From Terasakiella brassicae (GTDB lineage: Bacteria; Pseudomonadota; Alphaproteobacteria; Rhodospirillales; Terasakiellaceae), in the NCBI RefSeq assembly GCF_014641495.1, contig NZ_BMHV01000020.1, positions 1-61,648 of the forward strand: a DNA stretch of 61,648 nucleotides, in the 5' to 3' direction. The position numbers were made by a program, and so were the translations under genes. Positions 1 to 8,448 of this stretch are shown here, one piece after another (the stretch's first letter is position 1; every line of letters begins with the position of its first letter). The notes below the pieces were generated by a model. That model made no database searches. It saw only the letters and a list, made by a program, of their open reading frames with translations, and was not told the origin of the DNA.

Positions 1-1
1 A

Positions 2-103
2 GGAAAACCGGGAAAAGTGGCAGTCGTCGCCGTCATCAGAAAGATGATCGGTATTTTAAATGCAAGAATGAGACAACATTATGCAGCGGCGCTTGACAAT
101 TAA
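2..103 (+). CDS. IS110-type transposase, C-terminal end (partial)
   Basis: Reading frame 2 is open from the window edge to a TAA at 101-103 and encodes 33 residues. It begins GKPGKVAVVAVIRK and continues MIGILNARMR. This matches the C-terminal tail of IS110/IS116/IS902-family transposases, which ends in a G-K-P-x-K-V-A-x-x-A-x-x-R-K segment followed by a leucine-rich helix. The rest of the gene lies left of the window. The fragment is too short for subgroup assignment, so the family call rests on this tail motif alone. A hairpin with a T run follows the stop directly. Confidence 0.6.
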   Translation, partial: GKPGKVAVVAVIRKMIGILNARMRQHYAAALDN

Positions 104-104
104 C

Positions 105-140
105 ACCGCTGCTTTTTAAATGAAGCGGTCTTTTTATTTT
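105..140 (+). terminator. Intrinsic terminator after the transposase
   Basis: ACCGCT at 105-110 pairs with AGCGGT at 124-129, followed by CTTTTTATTTT. It separates the IS110-type gene from the convergent hydrolase gene. Confidence 0.5.
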
Positions 141-993
141 ACGCAGAGATAAAGTTCAAAACAGCCTGTCGAACCTCTTCTTCATCCAACGTTGGCGCGT
201 GCCCCACATTTTTCACCTCAATTCCTGTGATACGGGGCAGGCTTTCCAACATCCGTTGATATGCTTCCCGTTTAAAAACACTGGAAACCTCACCACGGAT
301 TAATAAAACGGGACGATCGGCCAAAGCATAAAAATAAGGCCATAAATCCTGTTTTTGATCATGGGTCGTACTTTCGCGCAGGCTATCTGCAATTTTGACA
401 TCCCAACTCGGCACATAGCGCCCTTTATCCAGTTTATAGGTTTTTTGGGCAATCCGGTGCCAGTCTGCGTCCACAAAGCCATGTTCATCTTTATAGTGCT
501 TTTTCAGCTTCTGAACGGCACCCTCCAGATCGGTTACGCTTTCACCATCACCGGTATAGGCAATAATTTTTTCCACACCGGTTTCATCAAGGTCCGGGCC
601 AACATCATTTAAAATCACGCTATGGACCAAACCGGGAGACACAACACACATCGCCATACTCAGCAAACCGCCTAGTGACGTCCCGATTAAATGGCAGTTA
701 TGAAGACCTAAAGCAGAGGCGACATTAAAAATATCGGACACATAAACCGCCGGGTTATAGTTTTCCCAATTGGCATCATATTCAGATTTTCCACGTCCGC
801 GATAATCGAACGTCACCACCCGATGGCCCAAACGATTTAAATAATCTGCAATATTTTCGAAATCCTGTGAATTTCGTGTCAGACCGGACAGACACAGGAT
901 GGGGCGTTTTGTGTGATCGGTTTCGCGATAGTCACGCACATACAAACGCAGTCCATCTGCCGCACTGATTTCTTTTTCGTTATATTTATTCAT
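139..993 (-). CDS. Alpha/beta hydrolase
   Basis: A 284-residue cytoplasmic alpha/beta-hydrolase-fold protein. The oxyanion-side motif CLSGLTRNS is at about 34-42, the nucleophile elbow GTSLGG puts the serine near 106, and the C-terminal GHAPTLDEEE supplies the catalytic histidine. There is no signal peptide. The ATG at 993 overlaps the end of the upstream haloacid dehalogenase gene by 8 bases, so the two are probably translationally coupled. The gene at 29278-30120 is a paralogue with the same GLTRNSxDF and GHAPTL motifs. The substrate cannot be told from sequence; this subgroup is commonly annotated only as hydrolase. Confidence 0.88.
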   Translation of the reverse strand: MNKYNEKEISAADGLRLYVRDYRETDHTKRPILCLSGLTRNSQDFENIADYLNRLGHRVVTFDYRGRGKSEYDANWENYNPAVYVSDIFNVASALGLHNCHLIGTSLGGLLSMAMCVVSPGLVHSVILNDVGPDLDETGVEKIIAYTGDGESVTDLEGAVQKLKKHYKDEHGFVDADWHRIAQKTYKLDKGRYVPSWDVKIADSLRESTTHDQKQDLWPYFYALADRPVLLIRGEVSSVFKREAYQRMLESLPRITGIEVKNVGHAPTLDEEEVRQAVLNFISA

Positions 994-1684
994 AAAAACC
1001 TGAAATCAAGGCGGGTAATTGGTCCAAAGATCTCATTTCGAATTGAGGCTCGGCATTCGGACCGAGTTTTTCCTGTTTCTGGCCAAAACGGTTCACCCAG
1101 ATCACTTGAAAACCGAAAGCTGCCGCACCGGCGGCATCCCATGAATTTGCCGATAAAAAACATCCTTGCGACGGATCAATGTCCAATTGGCTGCACACGA
1201 ATTCATAAATGCCCGGATCAACCTTAAAAACCCCGACTTCATCGGCAGAATAAACACCATCCAGCAAATGATAAAGTCCGGCCTTGCGCACAGCACTGGT
1301 CAACATGGTGCGTGACCCATTCGATAAAATAACCGTTTTAATATTTCTATCTTTTAGATTTTTCAGTATTTTGCCAACTTCCGGGTAGGCATCAAGCTTC
1401 AAATACAATTCCATCAATTTTGCACGCAAAGCCGGGTCGTGCATATTGAAGGTTTCCATCGTGAAATCCAGCGCATCACCGGTCACATGCCAGAAATCCT
1501 GAAAATCGCCCATCATGGTGCGTAACCAAGTGTACTCCACTTGCTTCTTTCGCCATAACGCGGAAAAATCCAGCCAGTTATCACCGATATCACTGGCACA
1601 TCGACGTGCAGAGGCCGCAACATCAAATAAAGTGCCATAAGCATCGAATATACAAACTTCTATATTTTTTAACGGTTGCGTCAT
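986..1684 (-). CDS. Haloacid dehalogenase, type II (HAD superfamily)
   Basis: A 232-residue HAD-superfamily hydrolase. Motif I is FDAYGTLFD with the nucleophile Asp near residue 14, motif II is the ILSNGS segment, a conserved Lys lies in GVFKVDP, and motif III is the SANSWDAAGA segment. This arrangement is that of the L-2-haloacid dehalogenase (type II) subfamily, which hydrolyses short 2-haloacids through an aspartyl ester. The length is normal for the family. It starts at an ATG and overlaps the hydrolase gene downstream on the same strand by 8 bases, consistent with a two-gene operon. Dechlorination of a natural substrate is inferred from family only. Confidence 0.85.
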   Translation of the reverse strand: MTQPLKNIEVCIFDAYGTLFDVAASARRCASDIGDNWLDFSALWRKKQVEYTWLRTMMGDFQDFWHVTGDALDFTMETFNMHDPALRAKLMELYLKLDAYPEVGKILKNLKDRNIKTVILSNGSRTMLTSAVRKAGLYHLLDGVYSADEVGVFKVDPGIYEFVCSQLDIDPSQGCFLSANSWDAAGAAAFGFQVIWVNRFGQKQEKLGPNAEPQFEMRSLDQLPALISGFYE

Positions 1685-1699
1685 CGCACGTCTCTCAAA

Positions 1700-3691
1700 T
1701 CACTTCTTACGTTGCAGATCACCCTCCAAAGAAGTCGCAATCTCTTTGGATTTTAATCGATAGCGATATACCTGCAAGTTTTCTAGCACACGCTGTACAT
1801 AATTGCGCGTTTCACTAAAAGGTATTTGCTCAACCCAATCTATCACATAATCATGGTCATCGGTACGCGGATCACCAAACTCGCGGATCCATTGCCGTGT
1901 GCGATAGGGGCCGGCATTGTAGGAGGACAAGGTCAGCACATAGGATCCTTTGAATTTCTTTAAAAGATCATCCAGATACTCGCTGCCCAGCCACACATTC
2001 AGCTTGGGATGAGTGGTTAGTTTTTGACGAGAATATTTATAATTTTTCTGTTTCGCCAGACGGTGTGCTGTGCGTGGCATCAATTGCATCAACCCGCGTG
2101 CGCCAGCCCGACTGGTTGCACGCTCATAAAATGCACTTTCCTGACGCACAATACTGTGTACCAAAGCGGATTCCGGTGTTTTCCTCATAAGCTTTTGATC
2201 AAGCAAGGGATAAGCTGCTTCAATAACACCGTGTCCCTCGCGCAGGGCTTTTTTTCCGACATAAACAGCCAGATCAGGTCGCCCGGCATCAATTGCCAAC
2301 TCGGCCACCAGCGTGCGCCAGCCCGCCGTTGTACTCATGGTATTCAGTTGATAGATAAAGTGGCGCATGAGGTCGCGTTCCCCCATACGTTTTAGGAAGC
2401 TGACAACATCAACCAAATCACTTTGATGGAAGAAAATCCGTTCCTGACGGTTCGGCTTGGCTTTTTCATTCAATTCGACCTGAATGCGCTTGTTCATACG
2501 CTCTCCTGCCAATTGACCATAATAGGCCGTAGGGTGAAGCGCCGCTGTCTCATACCATTTTTTGGCTTCTTCTGTGCGTTTCAAGCTTTCCATCGTACGT
2601 GCAATCCAATAGGCACCTCGTGCTTTGCTAATCGGGTATTGCACGGCCTCGTACAAATTTTCAAAATGCGTAAGCGCCACTTCGGGTTCTTGTAGAAAAC
2701 GTAACTTAATCCAACCGGCAATCCATTCTGCATCCGCATAATCGGCGCCTTCGGTTAAGCCGTGATTCTGCACCATCCGATAGGCTTCGCTGTAATACCC
2801 ATCACGCACAGCACTGCGGGCCATAATGGATCGCTGTTTCCACCAAACCTCAGGGTAGGGGACAACATCGGGGGCCTCAAACAACAACGCACGTGCGTCT
2901 TCCTCACGTCCTTTAATCCGGCGCCAACGCATGCGTTCAAACAGAAGGCCCGGATGATCTTTCAATTCATCCGGCACACGGGCAATAGCCCGGTCCACAC
3001 CGCCACGCATTTTACGCAAAGCCAGACGTGCCTCAGCCAAATGCTGCCAGTCTTTTTTGACATATCCCAACATACGGCGGGCGGTATAATATCGGCCTTG
3101 CCATAACAAACGGTCCAGACGTGCGATATGATCTTCATAGCGCAGTTCGGATTTATAGCGTTTGTAAAAATCTTTTTGCTGGTGGCGTCCAAAATTCACG
3201 TCCCGCCACGATTTGCGAATTTGTTCGCGGGCCTCTTGCTTTCGTCCCAATTGGGACAAAGCGGCTGACAGTCGAATATGACCGTTTGCACTAAGCGGTT
3301 GACGACCATTAAACCATTGAATGACCGATTCTGGCGGAATGGCTTCCGACATGGCTTCTTCTGCACGACGTTGCAATGTGGATTGGCGCGGCCAATCGGA
3401 ATTATGCGCGATAAAAGCTGCAATTTCCTGAAAAGGAACATCTTTCACCGGATCCACAATCTGCATCCAGCGAATGAATTTCGCCGGTAACGGGTTATCA
3501 GCCTTGACCGCACGGTTAAGCGCGGCTTTCCATTTTTTCTTTTTAGCCTGTGCGAAAGCTTCTTTCGCAATCTTGTAATCGGGATCGGATAAAGGCTTTG
3601 CCGTTGCCATATGCAACGATCCAAGCCCCCATAAAACAAGCGCACATACAAAAAATGTTCTGCCTAATCGGTCTAGTCGACGCAAAGCCAC
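1700..3691 (-). CDS. Lytic murein transglycosylase (Slt70-like)
   Basis: A 663-residue exported peptidoglycan lyase that cleaves the MurNAc-GlcNAc bond with formation of 1,6-anhydro ends. The N-terminus has a basic start and a hydrophobic segment ending near LHMATAKP, so it is probably periplasmic. A long alpha-superhelical linker region (about 40-480) precedes the SLT domain. The SLT domain carries IVRQESAF with the catalytic Glu near 518, then GARGLMQLMP, NVWLGSEYL and LSSYNAGP. The start is a GTG with AGGAAGG just upstream. The gene stands alone, divergent from dapA. Confidence 0.9.
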   Translation of the reverse strand: MALRRLDRLGRTFFVCALVLWGLGSLHMATAKPLSDPDYKIAKEAFAQAKKKKWKAALNRAVKADNPLPAKFIRWMQIVDPVKDVPFQEIAAFIAHNSDWPRQSTLQRRAEEAMSEAIPPESVIQWFNGRQPLSANGHIRLSAALSQLGRKQEAREQIRKSWRDVNFGRHQQKDFYKRYKSELRYEDHIARLDRLLWQGRYYTARRMLGYVKKDWQHLAEARLALRKMRGGVDRAIARVPDELKDHPGLLFERMRWRRIKGREEDARALLFEAPDVVPYPEVWWKQRSIMARSAVRDGYYSEAYRMVQNHGLTEGADYADAEWIAGWIKLRFLQEPEVALTHFENLYEAVQYPISKARGAYWIARTMESLKRTEEAKKWYETAALHPTAYYGQLAGERMNKRIQVELNEKAKPNRQERIFFHQSDLVDVVSFLKRMGERDLMRHFIYQLNTMSTTAGWRTLVAELAIDAGRPDLAVYVGKKALREGHGVIEAAYPLLDQKLMRKTPESALVHSIVRQESAFYERATSRAGARGLMQLMPRTAHRLAKQKNYKYSRQKLTTHPKLNVWLGSEYLDDLLKKFKGSYVLTLSSYNAGPYRTRQWIREFGDPRTDDHDYVIDWVEQIPFSETRNYVQRVLENLQVYRYRLKSKEIATSLEGDLQRKK

Positions 3692-3912
3692 GAGCCTTCC
3701 TATTCCATGTTATTTCCTGCAACGATACCTTCTCACGTTCGTTGCTTGAACACACACTTTAAAAGGCCGCAACCTACCTAGCAAGGGTTGTGACATACTT
3801 TTTTAATTTAGAATTCTTGCCCATTGACAATGAAAGAGCTATGTTCCCCAATTCTAAAAGTAATATAATTTTGTGTGTCGAGGAATTTCTCGCACATTCC
3901 AAGGAGATAAAC

Positions 3913-4785
3913 ATGTTTCAGGGTTCTATTCCTGCCCTGATCACGCCGTTCAAAAACGCTCAGATCGACGAACAAGCGTTCCAGGATCACGTTGAATGGC
4001 AGATCGAGCAAGGGTCTGATGCACTCGTCCCGGTCGGCACCACAGGTGAATCACCGACTCTCAGCCACCAAGAACACCATCGCGTTGTCGAACTGTGTCT
4101 TGAAGCGGCCAAGGGACGCGTACCGGTTATTGCCGGTACCGGTTCAAACAACACGGCCGAAGCCATCAGCTTGCAGAAACATGCGAAAAAGGCGGGCGCG
4201 GCTGCGGGCCTTGTTGTGACACCTTATTATAACAAGCCGACACAAGCTGGTTTGATTGCACATTATAAAGCGATCCATGATGCAGTTGATCTGCCCATCG
4301 TTATTTATAACATCCCTGGTCGTTCCATCATTGATATGTCCGTGGAAACAATGGCTGAACTGTCAAAGCTTCCCAATATCGTTGGCGTGAAGGATGCAAC
4401 GGGCGATTTGACACGTCCTCTCAACACCTATCTGGCTTGTGGTGCTGATTTCTGCCAATTATCCGGCGAAGATGCAACGGCTGTTCAGTTCCTGTCCGCA
4501 GGTGGTACGGGCTGTATCTCCGTTACCGCCAATATTGCCCCAAAACTCTGTGCCGATATGCAACGCGCATGGCGTGAAGGCGACATAAAAACAGCAATGG
4601 ACATTCAGTTCAAACTGTTGCCGCTGCACAATGCCATGTTCTGTGAAAGCAGCCCCGGTCCGGTCAAATATGCCGCCGAACTGATGGGCCGTTGTTCTTC
4701 AGAAACACGTTTGCCGCTGGTCGAAATTGCCGAAACCAGCAAAGAACGCGTGCGCAAGGCATTGGCCGATCTTGATATGATCTAA
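3913..4785 (+). CDS. dapA: 4-hydroxy-tetrahydrodipicolinate synthase
   Basis: A 290-residue class I aldolase that condenses pyruvate with aspartate semialdehyde in lysine and diaminopimelate synthesis. Visible signatures are [10 protein letters not shown] (41-50), the catalytic Tyr near 132 in IYNIPGRS, and the Schiff-base Lys near 160 in GVKDATGD. The start chosen is ATG 3913, preceded by AAGGAGATAAAC, a strong ribosome-binding site. The longer reading frame from 3790 would add a 41-residue, AT-rich leader that is not typical of DapA. smpB follows 4 bases after the stop, the usual alphaproteobacterial pairing, and the two are probably co-transcribed. Confidence 0.97.
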   Translation: MFQGSIPALITPFKNAQIDEQAFQDHVEWQIEQGSDALVPVGTTGESPTLSHQEHHRVVELCLEAAKGRVPVIAGTGSNNTAEAISLQKHAKKAGAAAGLVVTPYYNKPTQAGLIAHYKAIHDAVDLPIVIYNIPGRSIIDMSVETMAELSKLPNIVGVKDATGDLTRPLNTYLACGADFCQLSGEDATAVQFLSAGGTGCISVTANIAPKLCADMQRAWREGDIKTAMDIQFKLLPLHNAMFCESSPGPVKYAAELMGRCSSETRLPLVEIAETSKERVRKALADLDMI

Positions 4786-4789
4786 GAAG

Positions 4790-5272
4790 ATGGCTTCTAA
4801 AAACAAAAAAGACGACTTCTCGGCGCGCATTGCGGCACAAAACCGCAAGGCGCGCCATAACTATTTTATCGAAGATATTATTGAATGCGGCATGGTTCTG
4901 ACCGGTACGGAAGTTAAATCCCTGCGCAATGGCCGGGCCAGTATTCAAGAATCGTACGCTGCCGAAAAAAACGGTGAGCTTTACCTCATTAACGCCAACA
5001 TCCCGGAATATGAAGGCGGCAATCGGTTCAACCACGAACCCAAACGCATGCGCAAATTACTGGTTCATAGACGGGAGCTGGATAAGCTCCTCGGCATGTC
5101 AACACAGAAGGGGTATACACTGGTTCCTTTACACATTCATTTTAATGATCGTGGTATCGCCAAAGTTGCCATCGGAATCGGTAAAGGGAAACAAAGTCAC
5201 GACAAGCGCGACAGCATCAAGGACCGCGACTGGAAACGTGATAAAGCCCGTCTCATGCGTGAGAAATATTAG
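4790..5272 (+). CDS. smpB: SsrA-binding protein SmpB
   Basis: A 160-residue tmRNA-binding protein needed for rescue of stalled ribosomes. Conserved elements seen are the N-terminal [15 protein letters not shown], the [17 protein letters not shown]-fold core, the KLLVHRREL segment and the basic C-terminal tail with [20 protein letters not shown] that enters the decoding centre. Length and start (ATG 4790, 4 bases after dapA) are as in other alphaproteobacteria. No tmRNA gene is visible in the window. A strong bidirectional terminator follows. Confidence 0.97.
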   Translation: MASKNKKDDFSARIAAQNRKARHNYFIEDIIECGMVLTGTEVKSLRNGRASIQESYAAEKNGELYLINANIPEYEGGNRFNHEPKRMRKLLVHRRELDKLLGMSTQKGYTLVPLHIHFNDRGIAKVAIGIGKGKQSHDKRDSIKDRDWKRDKARLMREKY

Positions 5273-5293
5273 GCTGCAAACCCATAAAACAGA

Positions 5294-5328
5294 AAAATGC
5301 CCCGGCCACATTTAAGCTGGGGCATTTT
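5294..5328. terminator. Bidirectional intrinsic terminator
   Basis: AAAATGCCCC at 5294-5303 pairs with GGGGCATTTT at 5319-5328. It serves smpB on the plus strand and the Cys-repeat gene on the minus strand. Confidence 0.75.
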
Positions 5329-5367
5329 AATTCATACAGAGCCATCTGTGCAACAGGGGCAGGCTGA

Positions 5368-5649
5368 TTACATTTTCTTTTTAGCGGCACACGGGTTCTT
5401 GGCTGCACAGGGATTTTTCGCCGCGCAAGAATTCTTTGCAGCACACGGGTTTTTCACCGCGCATGGGTTCTTAGCTGCACAGGGGTTCGCAGCGCACGGA
5501 TTTTTTGCAGCACAAGGATTGCCGGCAACTTCAAACGCACCGCTGACAGATGCAGCTTGTACAGGGGAAACGACAGCGGCACTCATCGCACCAACCATAA
5601 CGGCACAGGCCACACCATTGATCACTTGTTTTTTGCTAATGACGGACAT
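5368..5649 (-). CDS. Exported NPCAAK-repeat protein
   Basis: A 93-residue protein of unknown function. Residues 1-32 form a signal peptide (basic start, hydrophobic core VACAVMVGAMSAAVV, cleavage site after PVQA). After a short spacer the mature part is eight near-identical hexapeptide units of the NPCAAK type (one lacks the Lys, one has Val, one has NSC), ending KKKM. The mature chain therefore has one Cys every 5-6 residues and a Lys-rich backbone, and no predicted fold. A strong GGAGG precedes the ATG. Cys-rich exported peptides are known metal buffers and some are modified post-translationally, but no modifying enzyme gene lies nearby. Metal binding is an inference from composition only. 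Confidence 0.75.
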   Translation of the reverse strand: MSVISKKQVINGVACAVMVGAMSAAVVSPVQAASVSGAFEVAGNPCAAKNPCAANPCAAKNPCAVKNPCAAKNSCAAKNPCAAKNPCAAKKKM

Positions 5650-5977
5650 ATTGGAAACCTCCAGATTAAAATAGAAACATATAAAAGCGGCGTGTTGAAC
5701 AATGCCGATAAATAGTTTGTCTCACATTTTTGATGTAGAAGGGGAATCACAACGGATCACAAGAACGTGATTACCTGCCTATATTTGCGTACACTGAAAT
5801 TTTTTAAATAAAAACAATGAAAATAAATTATAAATACATGTAATAACTATCCGGTATTACCTTTTTCTTGGTAATACCAAATATTTATTGAAATAACTGA
5901 TTGAAATACACATATCGCATGCGTATATTTATTGAAAATCTCGTTGTTTGTTACTTTTACTTGAAAAGGAAAGCTCT
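5650..5977. other. AT-rich intergenic region
   Basis: This 328-bp stretch separates the divergent Cys-repeat gene and the DUF4170 gene. No convincing open reading frame or RNA gene is seen. It is strongly AT-rich and contains one perfect inverted repeat (listed separately at 5853-5878). It must hold the promoters of both flanking genes, though no clear -35/-10 pair stands out. Confidence 0.6.
5853..5878. promoter_or_regulatory. Inverted repeat, possible operator or hairpin
   Basis: GGTATTACC at 5853-5861 and GGTAATACC at 5870-5878 are perfect reverse complements with an 8-base T-rich spacer. It lies 100 bases before the DUF4170 start. It could be a regulator site or an RNA hairpin; nothing here decides between them. 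Confidence 0.35.
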
Positions 5978-6202
5978 ATGGAGAAGCCTCTGCTTCATTT
6001 GGTTTTTGGCGGTGAAGTTGCCGATCCGCAAACCAATGATTTCGTCGATCCTGACAATCTTGATATCGTCGGCATTTTCCCCAGCTACGAAGCTGCATTG
6101 AATGCATGGCGTGGTGCCAGTCAGGCCCGCGTTGACGAAGCACACACCAAATATGTGATCGTCCATATGCACAAAATGCTCGACCCGGACAAATCCGAAT
6201 AA
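5978..6202 (+). CDS. DUF4170 family protein
   Basis: A 74-residue cytoplasmic protein of unknown function. The HLVFGGEVADP start, the DIVGIFPSYEAALNAWR core and the YVIVHMHKMLDP end match the DUF4170 family, which is small and largely alphaproteobacterial. The start is ATG 5978 with AAAAGGA 8 bases upstream; an earlier in-frame start at 5948 lacks a ribosome-binding site and would add non-conserved residues. It is monocistronic and ends in a strong terminator. No role is known. Confidence 0.85.
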   Translation: MEKPLLHLVFGGEVADPQTNDFVDPDNLDIVGIFPSYEAALNAWRGASQARVDEAHTKYVIVHMHKMLDPDKSE

Positions 6203-6223
6203 GCCGAAAAAAACATCAGACAC

Positions 6224-6262
6224 AAAAAAAACGCTCCCCGGATTTGAGGGAGCGTTTTTTTT
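6224..6262. terminator. Bidirectional intrinsic terminator
   Basis: ACGCTCCC pairs with GGGAGCGT around a 9-base loop, flanked by A8 on the left and T8 on the right. It ends DUF4170 transcription and also the minus-strand thrH/DUF4169 transcript. Confidence 0.85.
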
Positions 6263-6279
6263 AAATGATCATATGAGGC

Positions 6280-6459
6280 CTATTCGTCCTCGCGTTTTGC
6301 GTCATCTACGTTTTTACGCAACTTATCTGCTTCAAATGCCTCTTTTTTCTTTTGCTCTTTTGTGCGCCCAAATTTCACGCGATTTTCTTCGGCCTGTTTT
6401 TCTTTATCGGTGCGCGCCTTTTGCTTTCGTTTTTGCCTTAAATTAATAATTTCAGCCAA
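6280..6459 (-). CDS. DUF4169 family protein, TTG start
   Basis: A 59-residue, highly charged protein reading LAEIINLRQKRKQKAR, then a Lys/Glu-rich helix with ENRVKFGRTKEQ and an acidic end KREDE. This is the pattern of the DUF4169 family, whose members begin (M)AEIINLRxARK. The only start that gives this N-terminus is TTG at 6459-6457, which overlaps the last 8 bases of thrH, so translation is probably coupled to thrH. The gene has no ATG. It is probably a single coiled helix; function unknown. Confidence 0.75.
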   Translation of the reverse strand: MAEIINLRQKRKQKARTDKEKQAEENRVKFGRTKEQKKKEAFEADKLRKNVDDAKREDE

Positions 6460-7063
6460 AACGTGGGCTCGCTGTACGGATGTGAGCCATCAATTCATCA
6501 TATTTGAAGGCTGTTTTAAATTGCGGAAACTCGGCAATCACATTATCCGGCGCGCTGAACAAAATGCCGGTATCCGCTTCGCCCAACATGGTTGTATCGT
6601 TATAGGAATCACCGGCTGCAATGGTATAGAAATTCAGCTTTTTAAAGGCCTCAACTGCTTTGCGTTTATGGTCGCTCAGGCGCAATTTGTAATCCGCAAC
6701 CCGATCATTTTCATCAACGATCAAACGGTGGCAGAACAGGGTCGGCAAATCCAATTGACGCATCAAAGGTTCCGCAAATTCATAGAAGGTGTCCGACAGA
6801 ATAACCACTTGAAAGTCTTCGCGTAACTTCCCCAAAAAATCACGTGCACCGTCCAGCGGGCCAAGACTGTCAATGACATCCTGGATGTCTTTCATCTTCA
6901 AACCATGCTGATCCAGAATATCCAGACGATACCGCATGAGAACATCGTAATCCGGTTCATCACGTGTCGTCCGTTTCAAGGCTTCGATCCCGGTTTTTTC
7001 TGCAAAATTAACCCAGATTTCCGGGATCAAAACCCCTTCAAGATCAAGACATACGATTTCCAT
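6452..7063 (-). CDS. thrH: Phosphoserine phosphatase / homoserine phosphotransferase ThrH
   Basis: A 203-residue HAD-family enzyme. Motif I is CLDLEGVLIPE (nucleophile Asp near 7, with Glu replacing the second Asp, as is typical of ThrH rather than SerB). Motif II is VILSDTFYEF, and motif III is the AAGDSYNDTTML segment. ThrH dephosphorylates phosphoserine and can pass the phosphate to homoserine, linking serine and threonine synthesis. Start ATG 7063 with GGGGAAAAT upstream. It is followed, with an 8-base overlap, by the DUF4169 gene, and preceded by a uracil-DNA glycosylase gene on the same strand. Confidence 0.93.
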   Translation of the reverse strand: MEIVCLDLEGVLIPEIWVNFAEKTGIEALKRTTRDEPDYDVLMRYRLDILDQHGLKMKDIQDVIDSLGPLDGARDFLGKLREDFQVVILSDTFYEFAEPLMRQLDLPTLFCHRLIVDENDRVADYKLRLSDHKRKAVEAFKKLNFYTIAAGDSYNDTTMLGEADTGILFSAPDNVIAEFPQFKTAFKYDELMAHIRTASPRFG

Positions 7064-7079
7064 TTATTTTCCCCTTAGA

Positions 7080-7730
7080 TTAAGCGTTTAATTCTGCACA
7101 GACAGAACGAAATACATCGTGAAACATCTCTTGTGTCAAACGGCCTGTATTCGTGTTGTAGCGCGAACAGTGATAGCTGTTGAACAGGACAGGCAAACCA
7201 CCCCCAAGGTCGTGACGTATGTTATGACCGAATTTCCACTGCGATTTTTTTAGTCCCAATGTCTGTATCACCGCATTGTGTGCCACACCGCCCAAGGCCA
7301 CAAGAACACGCAAGTTCTTCATGGCTCCCATTTCATCAATCAAGAAGGGGCGACAGGCCCGTTCCTCAGATGCAATGGTTTTATTCTGTGGTGGGACGCA
7401 GCGCACGGCATTGGTAATCCGACAATTGTGCAGTTCAAAACCATCATCCGGGCGCGCGCCATAATCACCGTGCGCAAAGCCGAATGTTTTCAGCGTGGGG
7501 TAAAGCAGGTCGCCCGCATAATCCCCGGTAAAGGGGCGCCCTGTACAATTGGCCCCCTTCAATCCGGGTGCCAAACCAACAACCAACAACTGCGCCTCAA
7601 GCGGACCGAATGAGGGCACAGGGCCATTGAAAAAATCCGGGAATTTTTCACGATTACTTTCACGAAATTCAACCAAACGCGGGCAGAACCCACAATCGTG
7701 TTCCGGCATGGAAGGGGCGCTAAAAGTCAT
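7080..7730 (-). CDS. Uracil-DNA glycosylase, UDGb/type V-like
   Basis: A 216-residue DNA repair enzyme of the uracil-DNA glycosylase superfamily. It has an N-terminal CGFCPRL segment, motif GLAPGLKGANCTGRPFTGD (active-site loop and substrate pocket), ITNAVRCVPPQNK (cluster-binding Cys region), and the C-terminal HCSRYNTNTGRL leucine-loop motif. These features fit family 5 (UDGb), which carries a 4Fe-4S cluster and removes uracil and deaminated purines. The cluster cysteines are probably those in CGFC, NCR or RC, and near HC; the exact set is inferred. It sits between the NYN protein and thrH on the minus strand. Confidence 0.88.
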   Translation of the reverse strand: MTFSAPSMPEHDCGFCPRLVEFRESNREKFPDFFNGPVPSFGPLEAQLLVVGLAPGLKGANCTGRPFTGDYAGDLLYPTLKTFGFAHGDYGARPDDGFELHNCRITNAVRCVPPQNKTIASEERACRPFLIDEMGAMKNLRVLVALGGVAHNAVIQTLGLKKSQWKFGHNIRHDLGGGLPVLFNSYHCSRYNTNTGRLTQEMFHDVFRSVCAELNA

Positions 7731-7736
7731 TGTAAC

Positions 7737-8339
7737 TTACTCGTCGTAGTCTGCTTCTTCCTCGTCGTCGATATAATCGTCATCGAAGGTCGGTTGAGAA
7801 GAACCGCCCCCAAGCGGTCGCGTAATGGTATCTTCCAAATCGCTCAGTTCAATAAAGTTATCGGCTTGACGGCGCAATTCATCGGCAACCATCGGCGGGT
7901 TGGACCGAACCGTGCTGACCACAGTAACCCGCACACCTTTGCGCTGAACAGCATCAACAAGACGTCGAAAATCGCCATCACCGGAGAAAATAACAATATG
8001 ATCAAGATGTTCGGCCATTTCCATAACATCAATGGCCAGTTCAATGTCCATATTGCCTTTAATTTTACGACGTCCCTGCGCATCGGTAAATTCCTTGGTC
8101 GGTTTTGTGACCATCGTATAACCGTTATAGTCGAGCCAGTCGACAAGCGGGCGAATCGGTGAATATTCCTGATCTTCGACCAAGGCTGTGTAATAAAATG
8201 CCCGAATAAGATGCCCTTTACTGGCAAAGACTTCTAAAAGGCGTTTGTAATCAATGTCGAAATTCAGGGCGCGGGCAGCGGCATAAAGGTTGGAACCATC
8301 AATAAATAAACCCATACGTTCTTGAGGATAAAAAATCAT
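7737..8339 (-). CDS. NYN domain protein (LabA/DUF88 family)
   Basis: A 200-residue protein with a PIN-like NYN nuclease domain. The acidic active-site positions are in GLFIDGSNLYAAAR, GNMDIELAIDVM and IFSGDGDFRRLVDAV, as in LabA and related DUF88 proteins, which are predicted metal-dependent RNases. The C-terminus is a short acidic tail (DDDYIDDEEEADYDE). I choose ATG 8339, with GGAAATAAAG upstream; a TTG 12 bases earlier is possible. It is 6 bases from the uracil-DNA glycosylase gene and divergent from folK. The physiological RNA target is unknown. Confidence 0.85.
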   Translation of the reverse strand: MIFYPQERMGLFIDGSNLYAAARALNFDIDYKRLLEVFASKGHLIRAFYYTALVEDQEYSPIRPLVDWLDYNGYTMVTKPTKEFTDAQGRRKIKGNMDIELAIDVMEMAEHLDHIVIFSGDGDFRRLVDAVQRKGVRVTVVSTVRSNPPMVADELRRQADNFIELSDLEDTITRPLGGGSSQPTFDDDYIDDEEEADYDE

Positions 8340-8448
8340 CTTTATTTCCAATTGTTAAAGTATAAATTCATTGCCAAAATATAACGGCAACACTATAAAA
8401 ACGCCTACCATATTACGCGAAATCTCTTTTTTCGCAAGGATTTATCAC

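Noticed and set aside
3790-3912. Longer N-terminus for dapA
   Set aside because: AT-rich, not conserved in the family, and the AAGGAG site lies before ATG 3913.
5380-5520. Regular DNA repeats that look like a CRISPR array
   Set aside because: The period is 15-18 bases and imperfect, and it encodes the NPCAAK peptide in frame behind a signal peptide. There are no spacers.
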